The notes: a model not told the origin generated them from the letters alone. A DNA stretch of 64,000 nt from Desulfothermus sp964427155 (GCA_964427155.1 CAYRSC010000014.1:1-64000); one strand, 5' to 3'. Positions 6,818-15,796 are shown, numbered from the stretch's first letter. Translations and numbers: made by a program.

Positions 6818-8898
6818 TGTCTAACCTTATAAAATATACCCGCTCCATCCTCCATAGTTATGCAGAGGTACTCTTCTTAACAGGCTACCTCCCAGGGCTA
6901 CTCCTGGGGGTGGTGACCTTTTTTAATCCAAATATTGGTCTGTGTGGACTCATCTGTGTCATCTCTGCCTATCTCTTTGCCAGGGCAATTGGCTTCCACA
7001 GGGATTTTCTGGAATCTGGTTTTTATACCTACAATCCACTTCTAGTTGGCTTATCTATTGGATATCTCTTTAAGATAGAACCACTTACTGTGTTTTTTAT
7101 AGCCTCCTCAGGGGTGCTCACCTTTGTGGTAACCTATGGCCTTTCTGCGATCTTTTCCTCCTATCTTTCTCTGCCCGTGCTAAGTCTTCCCTTTGTCCTC
7201 ATAAGTTCTCTTGTATATCTTGCTGCATCCAGGTATACCAACCTCTTTGTAACAGGACTCTATTCCCATCTGTGGCTCACGGCACTAACATCTAAGGTGC
7301 CCCTGTGGCTTATGGGCTTAACCCGAAGCTGTGGGGCTATTTTTTTTCAACCCTATTTTGTGGCAGGTGCATTTTTGCTTATTATCCTCTTCTTCTTTTC
7401 CAGGATATTTTTTCTGCTTGCCATTGGAGGATATCTGGCAGGGACTCTTACCCTGGCGTTGTTCACAGGCTCCATGGTAGAGGCCTTTAACTCCTACACC
7501 AATTTTAACTTTGTCCTTATCTCCATGGCCATAGGGGGGGTATTTCTGATACCCTCTAGGGTGAGCTATTTAATGGCCATTGTGGCCACAGTGTGCTCCA
7601 CTATATTGTTGGAGGCAGTAAAGTCATTCTGGCTCACCTATTCTCTCCCGGTATTTACCCTACCCTTTAATGTGATTACCCTGGCCTTTTTATATATGTT
7701 TTCTCTTATGGCCTATCCTCATTTAACTCGCTATTATCGGGGCACCCCTGAGGCCACCCTAGACTATCATCTTACCTATCTCAGTCGTTTCCCTGGCACC
7801 CTGAGGGGGATCCATCTTCCATTTTCAGGGAGATGGATGGTATGGCAGGGGATGGATGGGGAATGGACCCATAAGGGGGCATGGAAATATGCGTTAGATT
7901 TTGTAATGGTGGATGAGAAGGGCTCCACCCACAGGGGGGAGGGGACCTCATTGATGGATTATTATTGTTTTAAAAAACCAGTGCTCTCCCCTGTAAGTGG
8001 GAGGGTGGTTAAGGTGGTAAGGGATGTATGTGACAATCCCCCAGGAGAGGTAAATAGGGATAGGAACTGGGGGAATCTGGTGATGATATATGATGAGAGG
8101 GGTTTTTATGTATTGCTCTGTCATCTTCTGGAGAAAAGTATTGAGGTAAAAGAGGGAGATTGGGTGGAGCAGGGGAAACTCCTTGGGATGTGTGGAAATT
8201 CGGGATATTCTCCCCAGCCCCATCTCCATTTGCATGTTCAGCTTTCTCCCACCCTTGGGGCCCCCACTGTGCCCTTTAGTGTGGTCCAATATGTGGATGG
8301 GGAAAGGAATTATTGTTCAAATCATGTCCCCCAGCAAGGGGAGATATTAAGGCCCTTGTTTGTTGATAAATCTATGGATGGTAGATTGAACTTCCTCCTT
8401 GATGAAGAGATGGTGTTTGAATATGAAATAGGAGGAACTAAAAGGGGAAGGGTGGGTTTCAGGACAGAGATGAGTCCAGGAGGGGAGTTTTACTTTAAGA
8501 GTGGGGATGCAAGGATATACTTTGGAAAGTGGGAGGGCACATTTTATCTCTACAGGATAGAAGGGAATTATAGTGTGATTCACAGGGCCTTTTTTTTAGC
8601 CCTTCCCAGGATCCCACTTTGTTATGAAGAGGATATCTCATGGGAGGATTTTTTACCCCTGAGTCTTTCCATGAGGTCCCTAAAAAAAGAACTCTTACTT
8701 TTAGGGGCGTCTTTCTTCCCAGATATGGGAAGGGTGAAGGGAAGATACTGGTTTTCTTCCGCTGGAGAGATTCAGGGCAGGATCTATAGTGGGGACCAGG
8801 AGATATTGACCCGTGTAACTCTTCACCCTATAAAGGGCTTTGAAGAGATAGAGGTGAGGGAAGGCAGGGAAAAGATATATTATTTAAGGAGGGTGTAA
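6817..8898 (+). CDS. Urea-transporter-like membrane domain fused to an M23 peptidase-like domain
   Basis: 693 residues. Residues about 1-300 are hydrophobic, with about ten predicted helices, and carry two repeats with the UT pattern (YTYNPLLVGLSIG near 70 and SYTNFNFVLISMAIGG near 226), matching the urea transporter fold. Residues about 330-480 are M23/LytM-like: ALD at 359-361, H436 and PHLHLH at 468-473. The first zinc ligand, normally His four residues before the Asp, is Lys357, so classical endopeptidase activity is doubtful. Residues about 510-693 are of unknown fold. Fusion of a channel-like domain with a murein-binding-like domain suggests a permease anchored to, or gated through, the cell wall (inference). 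It is coupled to the gene before it and followed by a TPR gene two bases later. Confidence 0.75.
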   Translation: MSNLIKYTRSILHSYAEVLFLTGYLPGLLLGVVTFFNPNIGLCGLICVISAYLFARAIGFHRDFLESGFYTYNPLLVGLSIGYLFKIEPLTVFFIASSGVLTFVVTYGLSAIFSSYLSLPVLSLPFVLISSLVYLAASRYTNLFVTGLYSHLWLTALTSKVPLWLMGLTRSCGAIFFQPYFVAGAFLLIILFFFSRIFFLLAIGGYLAGTLTLALFTGSMVEAFNSYTNFNFVLISMAIGGVFLIPSRVSYLMAIVATVCSTILLEAVKSFWLTYSLPVFTLPFNVITLAFLYMFSLMAYPHLTRYYRGTPEATLDYHLTYLSRFPGTLRGIHLPFSGRWMVWQGMDGEWTHKGAWKYALDFVMVDEKGSTHRGEGTSLMDYYCFKKPVLSPVSGRVVKVVRDVCDNPPGEVNRDRNWGNLVMIYDERGFYVLLCHLLEKSIEVKEGDWVEQGKLLGMCGNSGYSPQPHLHLHVQLSPTLGAPTVPFSVVQYVDGERNYCSNHVPQQGEILRPLFVDKSMDGRLNFLLDEEMVFEYEIGGTKRGRVGFRTEMSPGGEFYFKSGDARIYFGKWEGTFYLYRIEGNYSVIHRAFFLALPRIPLCYEEDISWEDFLPLSLSMRSLKKELLLLGASFFPDMGRVKGRYWFSSAGEIQGRIYSGDQEILTRVTLHPIKGFEEIEVREGREKIYYLRRV

Positions 8899-8900
8899 AT

Positions 8901-9569
8901 ATGAAGAGATTGTTGGTATGTGTTATAATATTGAGCCTCTGTGGGAGTATGAGTAGTGCGTGGGGAGCATCTTCTCTTTCTGATATGGAGATAAAGAGGG
9001 CCTATAAGTCCTCCTATGATTATGAGAGAATGGGAGATTTCAGGGATGCCATCAGGGTATTATCCAAGGTGTATGAGGCCTATCCCAGGACATATACCAT
9101 TAACTTGAGACTGGGATGGCTCTATTATCTGGATAAAAAGTATGCCAATTCCATTGAGCACTATAGGGTAGCCACAAAAGTGTATCCAGGGGCAGTGGAG
9201 CCCCTCCTGGGTTTGTCTCTCCCATATCTCGCCCAGAAGAAATGGTCGGAGGTGGAAAAACTCATGTATGAGGTACTCAAGAGGGATTATTACAATTATT
9301 ATGGTAATCTTAGGTTGTGTTTTGTGCTTCGCAAGGAGGGTAAATATGAACTGGCAGAGAAGGTGGCCAGGAAGATGCTCTCCCTCTATCCTGTAGATAT
9401 AAACTTTCTAAATGAACTGGGACTTGCCCTGCTAAAAGATGGTAAGGAAAAAGATGCCCTTAAGTACTTTGATATAGTAATTACCTTGGATCCTCAGAAC
9501 CTTATTGCATCAAAATATGTTACCCCTGCAAAAAAAAAGACCCTTTTTGATTTTCTTATGGGGAAATAG
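8901..9569 (+). CDS. Exported TPR repeat protein
   Basis: 222 residues with an N-terminal signal peptide (MKRLLVCVIILSLCGSMSSAWGAS, cleavage near AWG-A). At least four TPR units follow, for example residues about 36-70, 73-105 and 150-205 (NELGLALLKDGKEKDALKYF). The ribosome binding site aggaggg is six bases before the ATG. It sits two bases after the urea-transporter/M23 gene and directly before tgt, so it is likely the periplasmic partner of the cluster (inference). No enzymatic motif. Confidence 0.75.
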   Translation: MKRLLVCVIILSLCGSMSSAWGASSLSDMEIKRAYKSSYDYERMGDFRDAIRVLSKVYEAYPRTYTINLRLGWLYYLDKKYANSIEHYRVATKVYPGAVEPLLGLSLPYLAQKKWSEVEKLMYEVLKRDYYNYYGNLRLCFVLRKEGKYELAEKVARKMLSLYPVDINFLNELGLALLKDGKEKDALKYFDIVITLDPQNLIASKYVTPAKKKTLFDFLMGK

Positions 9570-10673
9570 ATGGAGAAGACAAAGCCCTGGAAGATACTCC
9601 ACACACATGGAAATGCGCGTATAGGAAGGCTTGTTACTCCCCACGGGACCATAACTACCCCTGTTTTTATGCCTGTTGGGACTAGGGCATGTGTTAAGGC
9701 CCTCTGTCCCAAGGACCTGGAGGAGATAGGGGCAGAGATTATTCTGGGGAATACTTACCATCTGTATCTGAGACCAGGACATAAGTTGATCGCACAGATG
9801 GGGGGACTCCACACATTTTCAGGATGGCACAGGCCCATACTTACTGATAGTGGAGGTTTTCAAGTCTTTAGTCTTTCTTCCCTGAGGGAGATAACACCTG
9901 AAGGGGTGGTTTTTCGTTCTCATCTAGATGGTTCAAGGCATCTTTTTACTCCTGCCAGGGTTATAGAGATACAACAATACCTTGGATCAGATATAATGAT
10001 GGTCCTGGACGAGTGCGTTCCCTATGGGGCATCTTATGAGTACACCCGCAGGTCGGTGGAGCTTACCACAAGGTGGGCCCTAGAGAGTTATAGGGCCAGA
10101 GAGAGGGATTGCCATCTTCTCTTTGGGATAGTGCAAGGGGGATTTTTCCCTGAACTGAGGGAAAAAAGTGCCCATGAGATATCAGAAATCCCCTTTGATG
10201 GGATTGCTATTGGGGGCCTTAGTGTGGGGGAGCCTAAAGAGGTGATGATGGAGACATTGAGTTATACCATCTCCTTCCTTCCCGTAGATAGACCCCGCTA
10301 TCTCATGGGGGTTGGAAAGCCCATGGATATATTGAAGGCCATTTCCATGGGAGTGGATATGTTTGACTGTGTTCTCCCTACGAGAAATGCACGTAATGGG
10401 ACCCTCTTTACCAGTGAAGGGCAGGTAAACATCAAGAGAAAGGAATATGAACAGGACGACTCTCCCCTGGACCCCAATTGTAATTGTTATACATGTACCC
10501 ATTTCTCTCGCTCATACCTCAGACATCTCTATACCACCAAAGAACTCCTATCCTATCGCTTAAATACCATTCATAACCTCTGTTTTTATATAAATCTCAT
10601 CCATGAGGCACGAGAGGCCATCAGGGAGGGACAACTGGACTCCCTTATAAGGCACTATGCTCATATCCTGTAA
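9570..10673 (+). CDS. tgt: tRNA-guanine transglycosylase
   Basis: 367 residues, typical of the bacterial enzyme. TDSGGFQVFSL with the catalytic Asp and substrate-binding residues, GIVQGGFFPELRE, the nucleophile region FDCVLPTRNARNG, and the zinc site C-x-C-x2-C (CNCYTCTH) plus a later His are all present. The enzyme swaps guanine 34 for preQ1 in GUN anticodon tRNAs. The ATG follows the TPR stop codon without a gap. The expected partners queA, yajC and secD are not adjacent; secD and yajC lie near 56-58 kb. Confidence 0.97.
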   Translation: MEKTKPWKILHTHGNARIGRLVTPHGTITTPVFMPVGTRACVKALCPKDLEEIGAEIILGNTYHLYLRPGHKLIAQMGGLHTFSGWHRPILTDSGGFQVFSLSSLREITPEGVVFRSHLDGSRHLFTPARVIEIQQYLGSDIMMVLDECVPYGASYEYTRRSVELTTRWALESYRARERDCHLLFGIVQGGFFPELREKSAHEISEIPFDGIAIGGLSVGEPKEVMMETLSYTISFLPVDRPRYLMGVGKPMDILKAISMGVDMFDCVLPTRNARNGTLFTSEGQVNIKRKEYEQDDSPLDPNCNCYTCTHFSRSYLRHLYTTKELLSYRLNTIHNLCFYINLIHEAREAIREGQLDSLIRHYAHIL

Positions 10674-10773
10674 TTTTTTAGACTAAATGGCCACGAGAGG
10701 GATAATTATTTCCAGATAGGTGTGTAACTGCAGACTTTGCCCCCCCCCTTTAGGGATGAGGTTTCACTCTTAG

Positions 10774-10801
10774 TTGACATAAATTTTAAAATGACTAAAA
10801 A
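10774..10801 (+). promoter_or_regulatory. Predicted sigma70 promoter of pyrR
   Basis: TTGACA at 10774-10779 and TAAAAA at 10796-10801 with a 16-bp spacer in AT-rich DNA, about 50 bp before the pyrR ATG. The region 10674-10773 between tgt and this promoter contains only a run of nine C residues and no gene. Confidence 0.55.
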
Positions 10802-10847
10802 TTTAATTTTTTAGCAAGATAAGTCTTTTAGGGAGGGATAGGTCAAG

Positions 10848-11387
10848 ATGACAATCCATGAGGTGGAGATCCTATCTGGAGAGGAGGTTAAAAGGGTAAT
10901 CCATAGGCTGGCATTTGAGGTTTTGGAACATCATGGGGAGTGCAGGGATTTTGTGATAATAGGTATATATCGCCGGGGAGTTTATCTCGGGGAAAGACTA
11001 CGCCACATCCTGGAATCTCAGGTGAATAATCCCATAGGATTGGGGAAGCTGGACATCAATTTCTATAGGGATGATTGGACCTCTCTAAAGAACCATCCTG
11101 TTATAAATGAGAGCGACATACCCTTTGACATAACGGGAAAGTCAATACTCTTGGTGGATGATGTGATATATACGGGAAGGACTGTGAGGGCCGCCCTGGA
11201 CGCAGTGTTGGATTTTGGAAGACCCAGGGCTGTGGAGTTGTTGGTACTGGTAGATAGGGGGCATAGGGAGCTCCCCATCCATCCAGATTATGTGGGAAAA
11301 CGGATAAATACATCCCGCAGGGAACAGGTGGATGTCCTCTTGAGAGAGATAGATGGCCGAGATGGGGTGGTCTTGAAGAAGGAGTAG
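10848..11387 (+). CDS. pyrR: Bifunctional pyr regulator / uracil phosphoribosyltransferase
   Basis: 179 residues. The PRPP-binding signature ILLVDDVIYTGRTVRAAL and the start-region GIYRRGVYLGERL are typical of PyrR. The family either binds pyr mRNA to control attenuation or mainly makes UMP from uracil and PRPP. No pyr biosynthesis genes or obvious attenuator are close, so the regulatory target is not visible. The gene stands alone behind its own promoter. The convergent deacetylase gene on the other strand runs about 290 bp into it. Confidence 0.92.
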   Translation: MTIHEVEILSGEEVKRVIHRLAFEVLEHHGECRDFVIIGIYRRGVYLGERLRHILESQVNNPIGLGKLDINFYRDDWTSLKNHPVINESDIPFDITGKSILLVDDVIYTGRTVRAALDAVLDFGRPRAVELLVLVDRGHRELPIHPDYVGKRINTSRREQVDVLLREIDGRDGVVLKKE

Positions 11388-12630
11388 TAGAACAGGGGTA
11401 GAGGTGAGTAATAGACCTCATGGATTCTAGGATGATATTATTCCCTTTAGAGAGGAGCCATAGTCTTATCCCCGCAAGGGTCTCTGGATAGGGGTGACCA
11501 ATGGCTATGGCCCAACCCCTTTTTATGCTAAGGGCCGAGGCCTTTTTTAGTTGAAAGGCTATACTCAAGGGGTCTTTTATATTGTCTATAAATATATCCC
11601 TCCGGTAGATAGGTACGTGAAGCTCTCTTCCCACCTCCATTGCCACAGAAAGGGGAGTGGTGGAGCTATCCAGGAAAAATAGCCCCCTCTCCTTTACGAT
11701 CCCCAAAAAGGTCCTCATTCCCCTTATATCCTGGGTAAATCTAGAGCCCATGTGATTGTTTATCCCAATTGCATGGTTTATCCTCCTGAGGGCAGAGATG
11801 GTGAGTTTTTTTATCTGAGTGCTATTCATGTCCACAAAGAGGGCCCCTGGACCAGGATTTGCGCGAGGGTAATCAAGGGGCTCCATGGGCATATGGAGAA
11901 GCACTGCCACATGTTTTTTTTCACACATCCTTTGAATATCCCTGGAATGTATCTCATAGGGGAGTATGGAGAGGGTTATCTTTTTTCCAAGTAGGGAAAT
12001 GAATCTTTGGGCAATATGAAGGTCTCTCCCCATATCATCTATTATCAGGAAGAGGTGGCCCCTACCCTCTCCCATAGGGGGCCTTTGTGTCTCAAGTGGA
12101 GAGACCTCTATTTCATGGGTGAGGATATCTTTTACATATATCTTATAAATACTTGCCCCTTCCCTTTTGAGGAGAACCGAGCCATCCACCAATTTGAGGT
12201 AGCTTTTGAGGGAAGAGATGAATATGGATCTGGATTTTTTACTGCCCCTTATCCTCAGGACCTGATAGAGAAACTTTCCCTTTGGACCATGCATCTCTTT
12301 TACGTCCAGATGAATGAGTGCCCCCTGTCTTAATCTGGCCTTTACCAGGGCCTGGAGTATGGCGAGATCGGTCTGTTTTATGATAAGGTGGATATCAGAG
12401 GCCATTTTTTCCTCATATTGAGGAGATATTGCCCCTTCTTTTTTTATCCTGGAGCCACGAAAAGGTGGTGGAGAAGGATGTCTGGACCTCTTTTTGGGAG
12501 GTAGATTCAAGACCATCACCAGGCAGACAAAGGTGACCCCCATCATCCCCAGCAGTAATATCCATTTTATCCTGAAAGATGACGGGGGTCTTGAGGAGGG
12601 ACGTTTCCCTCTTTTTCCCTTTTTGGCCAT
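11101..12630 (-). CDS. Divergent polysaccharide deacetylase family protein (YibQ-like)
   Basis: 509 residues. There is a cytoplasmic basic N-terminus, one membrane helix (about 23-44), a linker, and a NodB-fold domain at about 190-410 marked by LFLIIDDMGRD, LLHMPMEPL and GINNHMGSRFT. Members are thought to act on periplasmic glycans. Homology appears to end near SMRSITHLYPCS (about residue 415); the remaining 90 or so residues are low-complexity, Pro/His-rich and are antisense to pyrR, so a normal stop codon seems to have been lost. It follows ctpA by 4 bp, the common ctpA-deacetylase pair. Confidence 0.8.
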   Translation of the reverse strand: MAKKGKRGKRPSSRPPSSFRIKWILLLGMMGVTFVCLVMVLNLPPKKRSRHPSPPPFRGSRIKKEGAISPQYEEKMASDIHLIIKQTDLAILQALVKARLRQGALIHLDVKEMHGPKGKFLYQVLRIRGSKKSRSIFISSLKSYLKLVDGSVLLKREGASIYKIYVKDILTHEIEVSPLETQRPPMGEGRGHLFLIIDDMGRDLHIAQRFISLLGKKITLSILPYEIHSRDIQRMCEKKHVAVLLHMPMEPLDYPRANPGPGALFVDMNSTQIKKLTISALRRINHAIGINNHMGSRFTQDIRGMRTFLGIVKERGLFFLDSSTTPLSVAMEVGRELHVPIYRRDIFIDNIKDPLSIAFQLKKASALSIKRGWAIAIGHPYPETLAGIRLWLLSKGNNIILESMRSITHLYPCSTTPSSRPPHLGHLSLSRGHPPVPCGMYLSVFPHNLDGWGAPYAPYLPVPTTPQPWVFQNPTLRPGRPSQSFPYISHHPPRVLTFPLCQRVCRSHL

Positions 12631-12634
12631 TTAC

Positions 12635-13915
12635 CTAGTGTATCTTCAAGGATTTTATCCTGGGGAGTATCTTAACCAGTTCATACGCCATTCTCAGTTG
12701 ATTGTCATTTTTCAACATCTCCTTTGCCTTTTTATCCAGGATCTCCTTCTGCCTTTTACTGGTTTTCTGTGCCTTCAGATGTCCCTCCAGGTCCTTTTCC
12801 CTTATCCTCATGATATCCTCAAGGAATTCCTCCTTGTCCTTTTTTCTGGGAGGGATAAATGGGATCTCTATATCTGGGATGATACCCCTTGCCTGGATGG
12901 AGCGTCCAGAGGGGGTATAGTATTTGGCAGTGGTGAGTTTTATGGCCGAGCCATCATAGAGGGGGATGATGGTCTGGACAGAGCCCTTTCCAAAACTCCT
13001 CTCTCCAATTATAAGGGCCCGATGTTGATCCTGCAGGGCCCCTGCCACTATTTCAGATGCCGAGGCAGTACCTGCATTTATGATAACTACCACAGGGCAT
13101 TTCACATCTGTATCCTGGGGCTTTGCAGAGAAGCTCATTTTGCTCTCTGGCACCCTTCCCTTGGTATAGACAATAAGTCCCTTACTCAGAAACACATCCG
13201 CCACTGATACCGCCTGGTCCAGTAACCCCCCTGGGTTGTTTCTAAGGTCAAGTATTATTCCCTTGAGGTCTTTTCTGTGTTTATTTATTGCCTTTAAGAG
13301 TTCCTTTGTGGTGTTGTTGTTAAAGTTGGTTATCCTTATATAGAGATAGTCCCTTCCAAGGGGATGAGACTTTACACTGTGCACAGGTATCTTGTCCCTG
13401 GTAATGGTCACCTCTACAGGGGTATGTGAGCCCTTGTGAAGAATGGTCAACCTTATCTTTGTCCCCTTGGGTCCGCGAATCTTCCTGACTGCCTCCAGGA
13501 GGGATATGTCCTGAGTGGGTTCCCCATTTATCCTGAGTATCACATCCCCTGCCTTTAATCCCGCCCTATAGGCAGGGGTGTCCTCAATGGGTGAGACTAC
13601 TGTTAACCTCCCGTTCCTAATGGTTATCTCAATCCCTATGCCTGTGAACTCCCCTGATGTCTCTATCTGCATCTCCTTGAATGCATCTTTGTCCAGATAC
13701 AGGGAGTGGGGATCAAGGCTCCTGAGCATCCCCTCAATAGCCCCCTTTATGAGTTCTTTTCTATCCACCTTTCTCACATAATTTTGTTCTACCAGCGTTA
13801 GCACCTGGCTGAATTCTTTAAGGGGGTCATAGAGTTTGTCCGCAGTGGATACGTGGGGGGCAATAGCCACAGAACACAATAATAGCACCAGGATAATCCA
13901 TTTGTTTATTTTCAT
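12635..13915 (-). CDS. ctpA: Carboxyl-terminal processing protease (S41A)
   Basis: 426 residues from the ATG at 13915 (MKINKWIILVLLL), which has ggag seven bases upstream and gives a clean signal peptide; the ATG at 13969 would add 18 unlikely residues. A PDZ domain lies at about 80-160 (GIGIEITIRNGRLTVVSPIE). The S41 core has DLRNNPGGLLDQAV, then NAGTASASEIVAGALQD with the catalytic Ser, and a Lys about 25 residues later in RSFGKGSVQT. The enzyme trims C-termini of periplasmic proteins, often regulators of murein hydrolases. The EnvC-like M23 gene upstream on the same strand and the deacetylase downstream make a cell-wall group. Confidence 0.93.
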   Translation of the reverse strand: MKINKWIILVLLLCSVAIAPHVSTADKLYDPLKEFSQVLTLVEQNYVRKVDRKELIKGAIEGMLRSLDPHSLYLDKDAFKEMQIETSGEFTGIGIEITIRNGRLTVVSPIEDTPAYRAGLKAGDVILRINGEPTQDISLLEAVRKIRGPKGTKIRLTILHKGSHTPVEVTITRDKIPVHSVKSHPLGRDYLYIRITNFNNNTTKELLKAINKHRKDLKGIILDLRNNPGGLLDQAVSVADVFLSKGLIVYTKGRVPESKMSFSAKPQDTDVKCPVVVIINAGTASASEIVAGALQDQHRALIIGERSFGKGSVQTIIPLYDGSAIKLTTAKYYTPSGRSIQARGIIPDIEIPFIPPRKKDKEEFLEDIMRIREKDLEGHLKAQKTSKRQKEILDKKAKEMLKNDNQLRMAYELVKILPRIKSLKIH

Positions 13916-14069
13916 GACTAACTCCAAAAAGGATTTTTGTTTTGGGTCCATAGGAAAAAAACAGGTCATCTCCTGACCTACTTCCTTAACAGGATAAAGG
14001 ACATAGCCAGCTTTTCTTTAGGGATTATTTCAAAAGGGGAAAAAACTCAACTTATTTTTTTTCCTGTAT

Positions 14070-15146
14070 TCACCTCCTTGGTGCAAGCCATTTTAGGGGA
14101 TTGAGGGTCCTTTTACCCTTTCGTACCTCAAAGTATATCCCCCATCCCCTCAATTTTGGACAAAATCCAGCAAATCCAATGCATTCCCCCTTCTCCACCA
14201 TCTTTCCCCTGGCCACAGTGGTGGCGGCCAGATAGGCATAGAGGGTATAATATCCCTTGCCATGATATAAGACCACCACATCCCCAAATCCCCGGAGCTT
14301 GCCCTCATATACTACCTTCCCCTGAAATACTGCCTTTACCTCGCTGCCCTTTTTTGCTTCTATCTCTAGTCCCTTATGGGTGGGGATTATGCGGCCTGGA
14401 GAGGAGAGGGGCCATGGCATCTCCCCTTTTATCTTTCTTATGTCCCTGGTGCTCATATTGAGGGTGTGTCTTATCCTCTCCAGCCTGTTTATTATGGCCT
14501 CTACCTCTTTTTCTTTTGCCAGATAAAGGGCCCGTACCTTTTTGAGCTCCCTCAACATCTCTTCCCTCTTTTTAATTAGCCCTTCTCTGGAGCGTCCTAT
14601 CTCCTTTAAGGAATTACTCATCTCCAGGGTCAATTTTCTCTGCTCACTGTAGAGGGAATAGAGCCTTTGTCTCTGAGAGGTTATCTCTTCAATCTCTTTA
14701 TTATAGGCCCTGTAGATCTGGCTTATCCACCTCTGTTTAAGGGTGAGTTCCTCCATCTCCAGGGAAGATAGGTCCTGGATATGGGCATGGAGATAGAGCT
14801 TCCACAGGAGTTTAAGGAGATCTTGGACATATCTCTCTCTTTGGGATATGCTATATTCAGTGGCCCTTATCTTGGTTTTGAGCTCCATCTCTTTCTTTCT
14901 CATCTCCTGGAGTCTTTTTTCCCTTCGGATCATATCCTGTTGTAATGTCTTTATATCTTTTTCAATTCCCATTATTTTTTCATACAAGGACCGCTGTCTT
15001 TTTTTAAGGAGTTTAAGCTCCCTTCTGGTTATACTCAGGGAATGGGGGGATATTTGTTTGGGGTGATATTTTCCCTGAGCGGGATATACAGGGGAGCATA
15101 GGGCAAGGAAGAAGCATAATAACGCACCAAGGGACAAGTATCTCAT
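14070..15146 (-). CDS. EnvC-like murein hydrolase activator (coiled coil plus M23 domain)
   Basis: 358 residues from the ATG at 15146 (MRYLSLGALLCFF), chosen because it forms an ATGA overlap with the stop of the glycosylase gene. Signal peptide, long coiled coil (about 40-240) and a C-terminal LytM-like domain (about 250-358). The domain reads THKGLEIEAKKGSEV and YTLYAYLAAT: the first zinc site has His but no following Asp, and the final H-x-H is F-E-V, so catalytic ligands are missing. This fits an EnvC-type activator of amidases and not a peptidase. Frequently encoded just before ctpA, as here. Confidence 0.88.
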   Translation of the reverse strand: MRYLSLGALLCFFLALCSPVYPAQGKYHPKQISPHSLSITRRELKLLKKRQRSLYEKIMGIEKDIKTLQQDMIRREKRLQEMRKKEMELKTKIRATEYSISQRERYVQDLLKLLWKLYLHAHIQDLSSLEMEELTLKQRWISQIYRAYNKEIEEITSQRQRLYSLYSEQRKLTLEMSNSLKEIGRSREGLIKKREEMLRELKKVRALYLAKEKEVEAIINRLERIRHTLNMSTRDIRKIKGEMPWPLSSPGRIIPTHKGLEIEAKKGSEVKAVFQGKVVYEGKLRGFGDVVVLYHGKGYYTLYAYLAATTVARGKMVEKGECIGFAGFCPKLRGWGIYFEVRKGKRTLNPLKWLAPRR

Positions 15147-15796
15147 GAAATTGAAAGTAGGGGGTATAGAGGACATTGTTTACACCGGGGGCTCTTTTTT
15201 TTGCACCAGTTTTTTCCTGTCCTGACCAGGAGGGCGTGAAATTCATTATATAGAGAGACATCTGGATCCAATCTCTGGTGACAGAAGTCCTGGAGGTCCT
15301 CGTAGGTTATCTCTTCAGGTATGAGATAGTGCCTGGAAAATATCCTCGCCGTGTATGCATCCACTACAAATATAGGTTTTTCAAAGGCATATAGTAGCAT
15401 ACTATCTGCGGTCTCTGGTCCTATGCCTTTTATAGAGAGTAGTTTTTCTCTCAAGTTATAGAGGGGATAGTCCCCTAACCTCTCTACCTCCATATTCACC
15501 TCTTGTTTTAAAAAACTCAGAAAGTTTTTCAGGCGTTTTGCCTTGATGTTAAAATAACCAGCAGGTCTTATAAGGGAGGCCAGTTCTTCCATGGAGAGGT
15601 TATACATTTCCTCAGGAGATAATACCCCTTTCTCCTTTAGGTTATTGATGGCCCTCTCTACATTGTCCCAATTGGTGTTTTGTGTAAGGATGGCCCCCAC
15701 ACATATCTCAAATGGCGATTCCCCTGGCCACCAATGGCTGGGCCCAAGGGAGTCATAGAGGAGGTGATATATGGATAGTAGGATATTTTCTCTCAC
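15143..15796 (-). CDS. HhH-GPD DNA glycosylase (EndoIII/MagIII-like)
   Basis: 217 residues starting at GTG 15796, which overlaps the prmA stop as TAGTG and has aggag eight bases upstream; an ATG at 15826 is less well placed. Motifs: CVGAILTQNTNWDNVERA, the helix-hairpin-helix IKGIGPETADSM, and catalytic Asp in FVVDAYTARIF. The Lys that makes EndoIII a lyase is Glu in GPETA, so a monofunctional base glycosylase is expected. The iron-sulfur motif is C-x6-C-x2-C, but the fourth Cys is absent, the chain ending nine residues after the third. It removes damaged bases in base-excision repair. Confidence 0.85.
   Translation of the reverse strand: MRENILLSIYHLLYDSLGPSHWWPGESPFEICVGAILTQNTNWDNVERAINNLKEKGVLSPEEMYNLSMEELASLIRPAGYFNIKAKRLKNFLSFLKQEVNMEVERLGDYPLYNLREKLLSIKGIGPETADSMLLYAFEKPIFVVDAYTARIFSRHYLIPEEITYEDLQDFCHQRLDPDVSLYNEFHALLVRTGKNWCKKKSPRCKQCPLYPLLSIS

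Noticed and set aside
15131..15146. Glycosylase TGA stop as a possible Sec codon completing the Fe-S motif
   Set aside because: The TGA is nine residues past the third Cys, not the expected five, the following codons are not conserved-looking, and the ATGA overlap with the EnvC-like start explains it as a normal stop.
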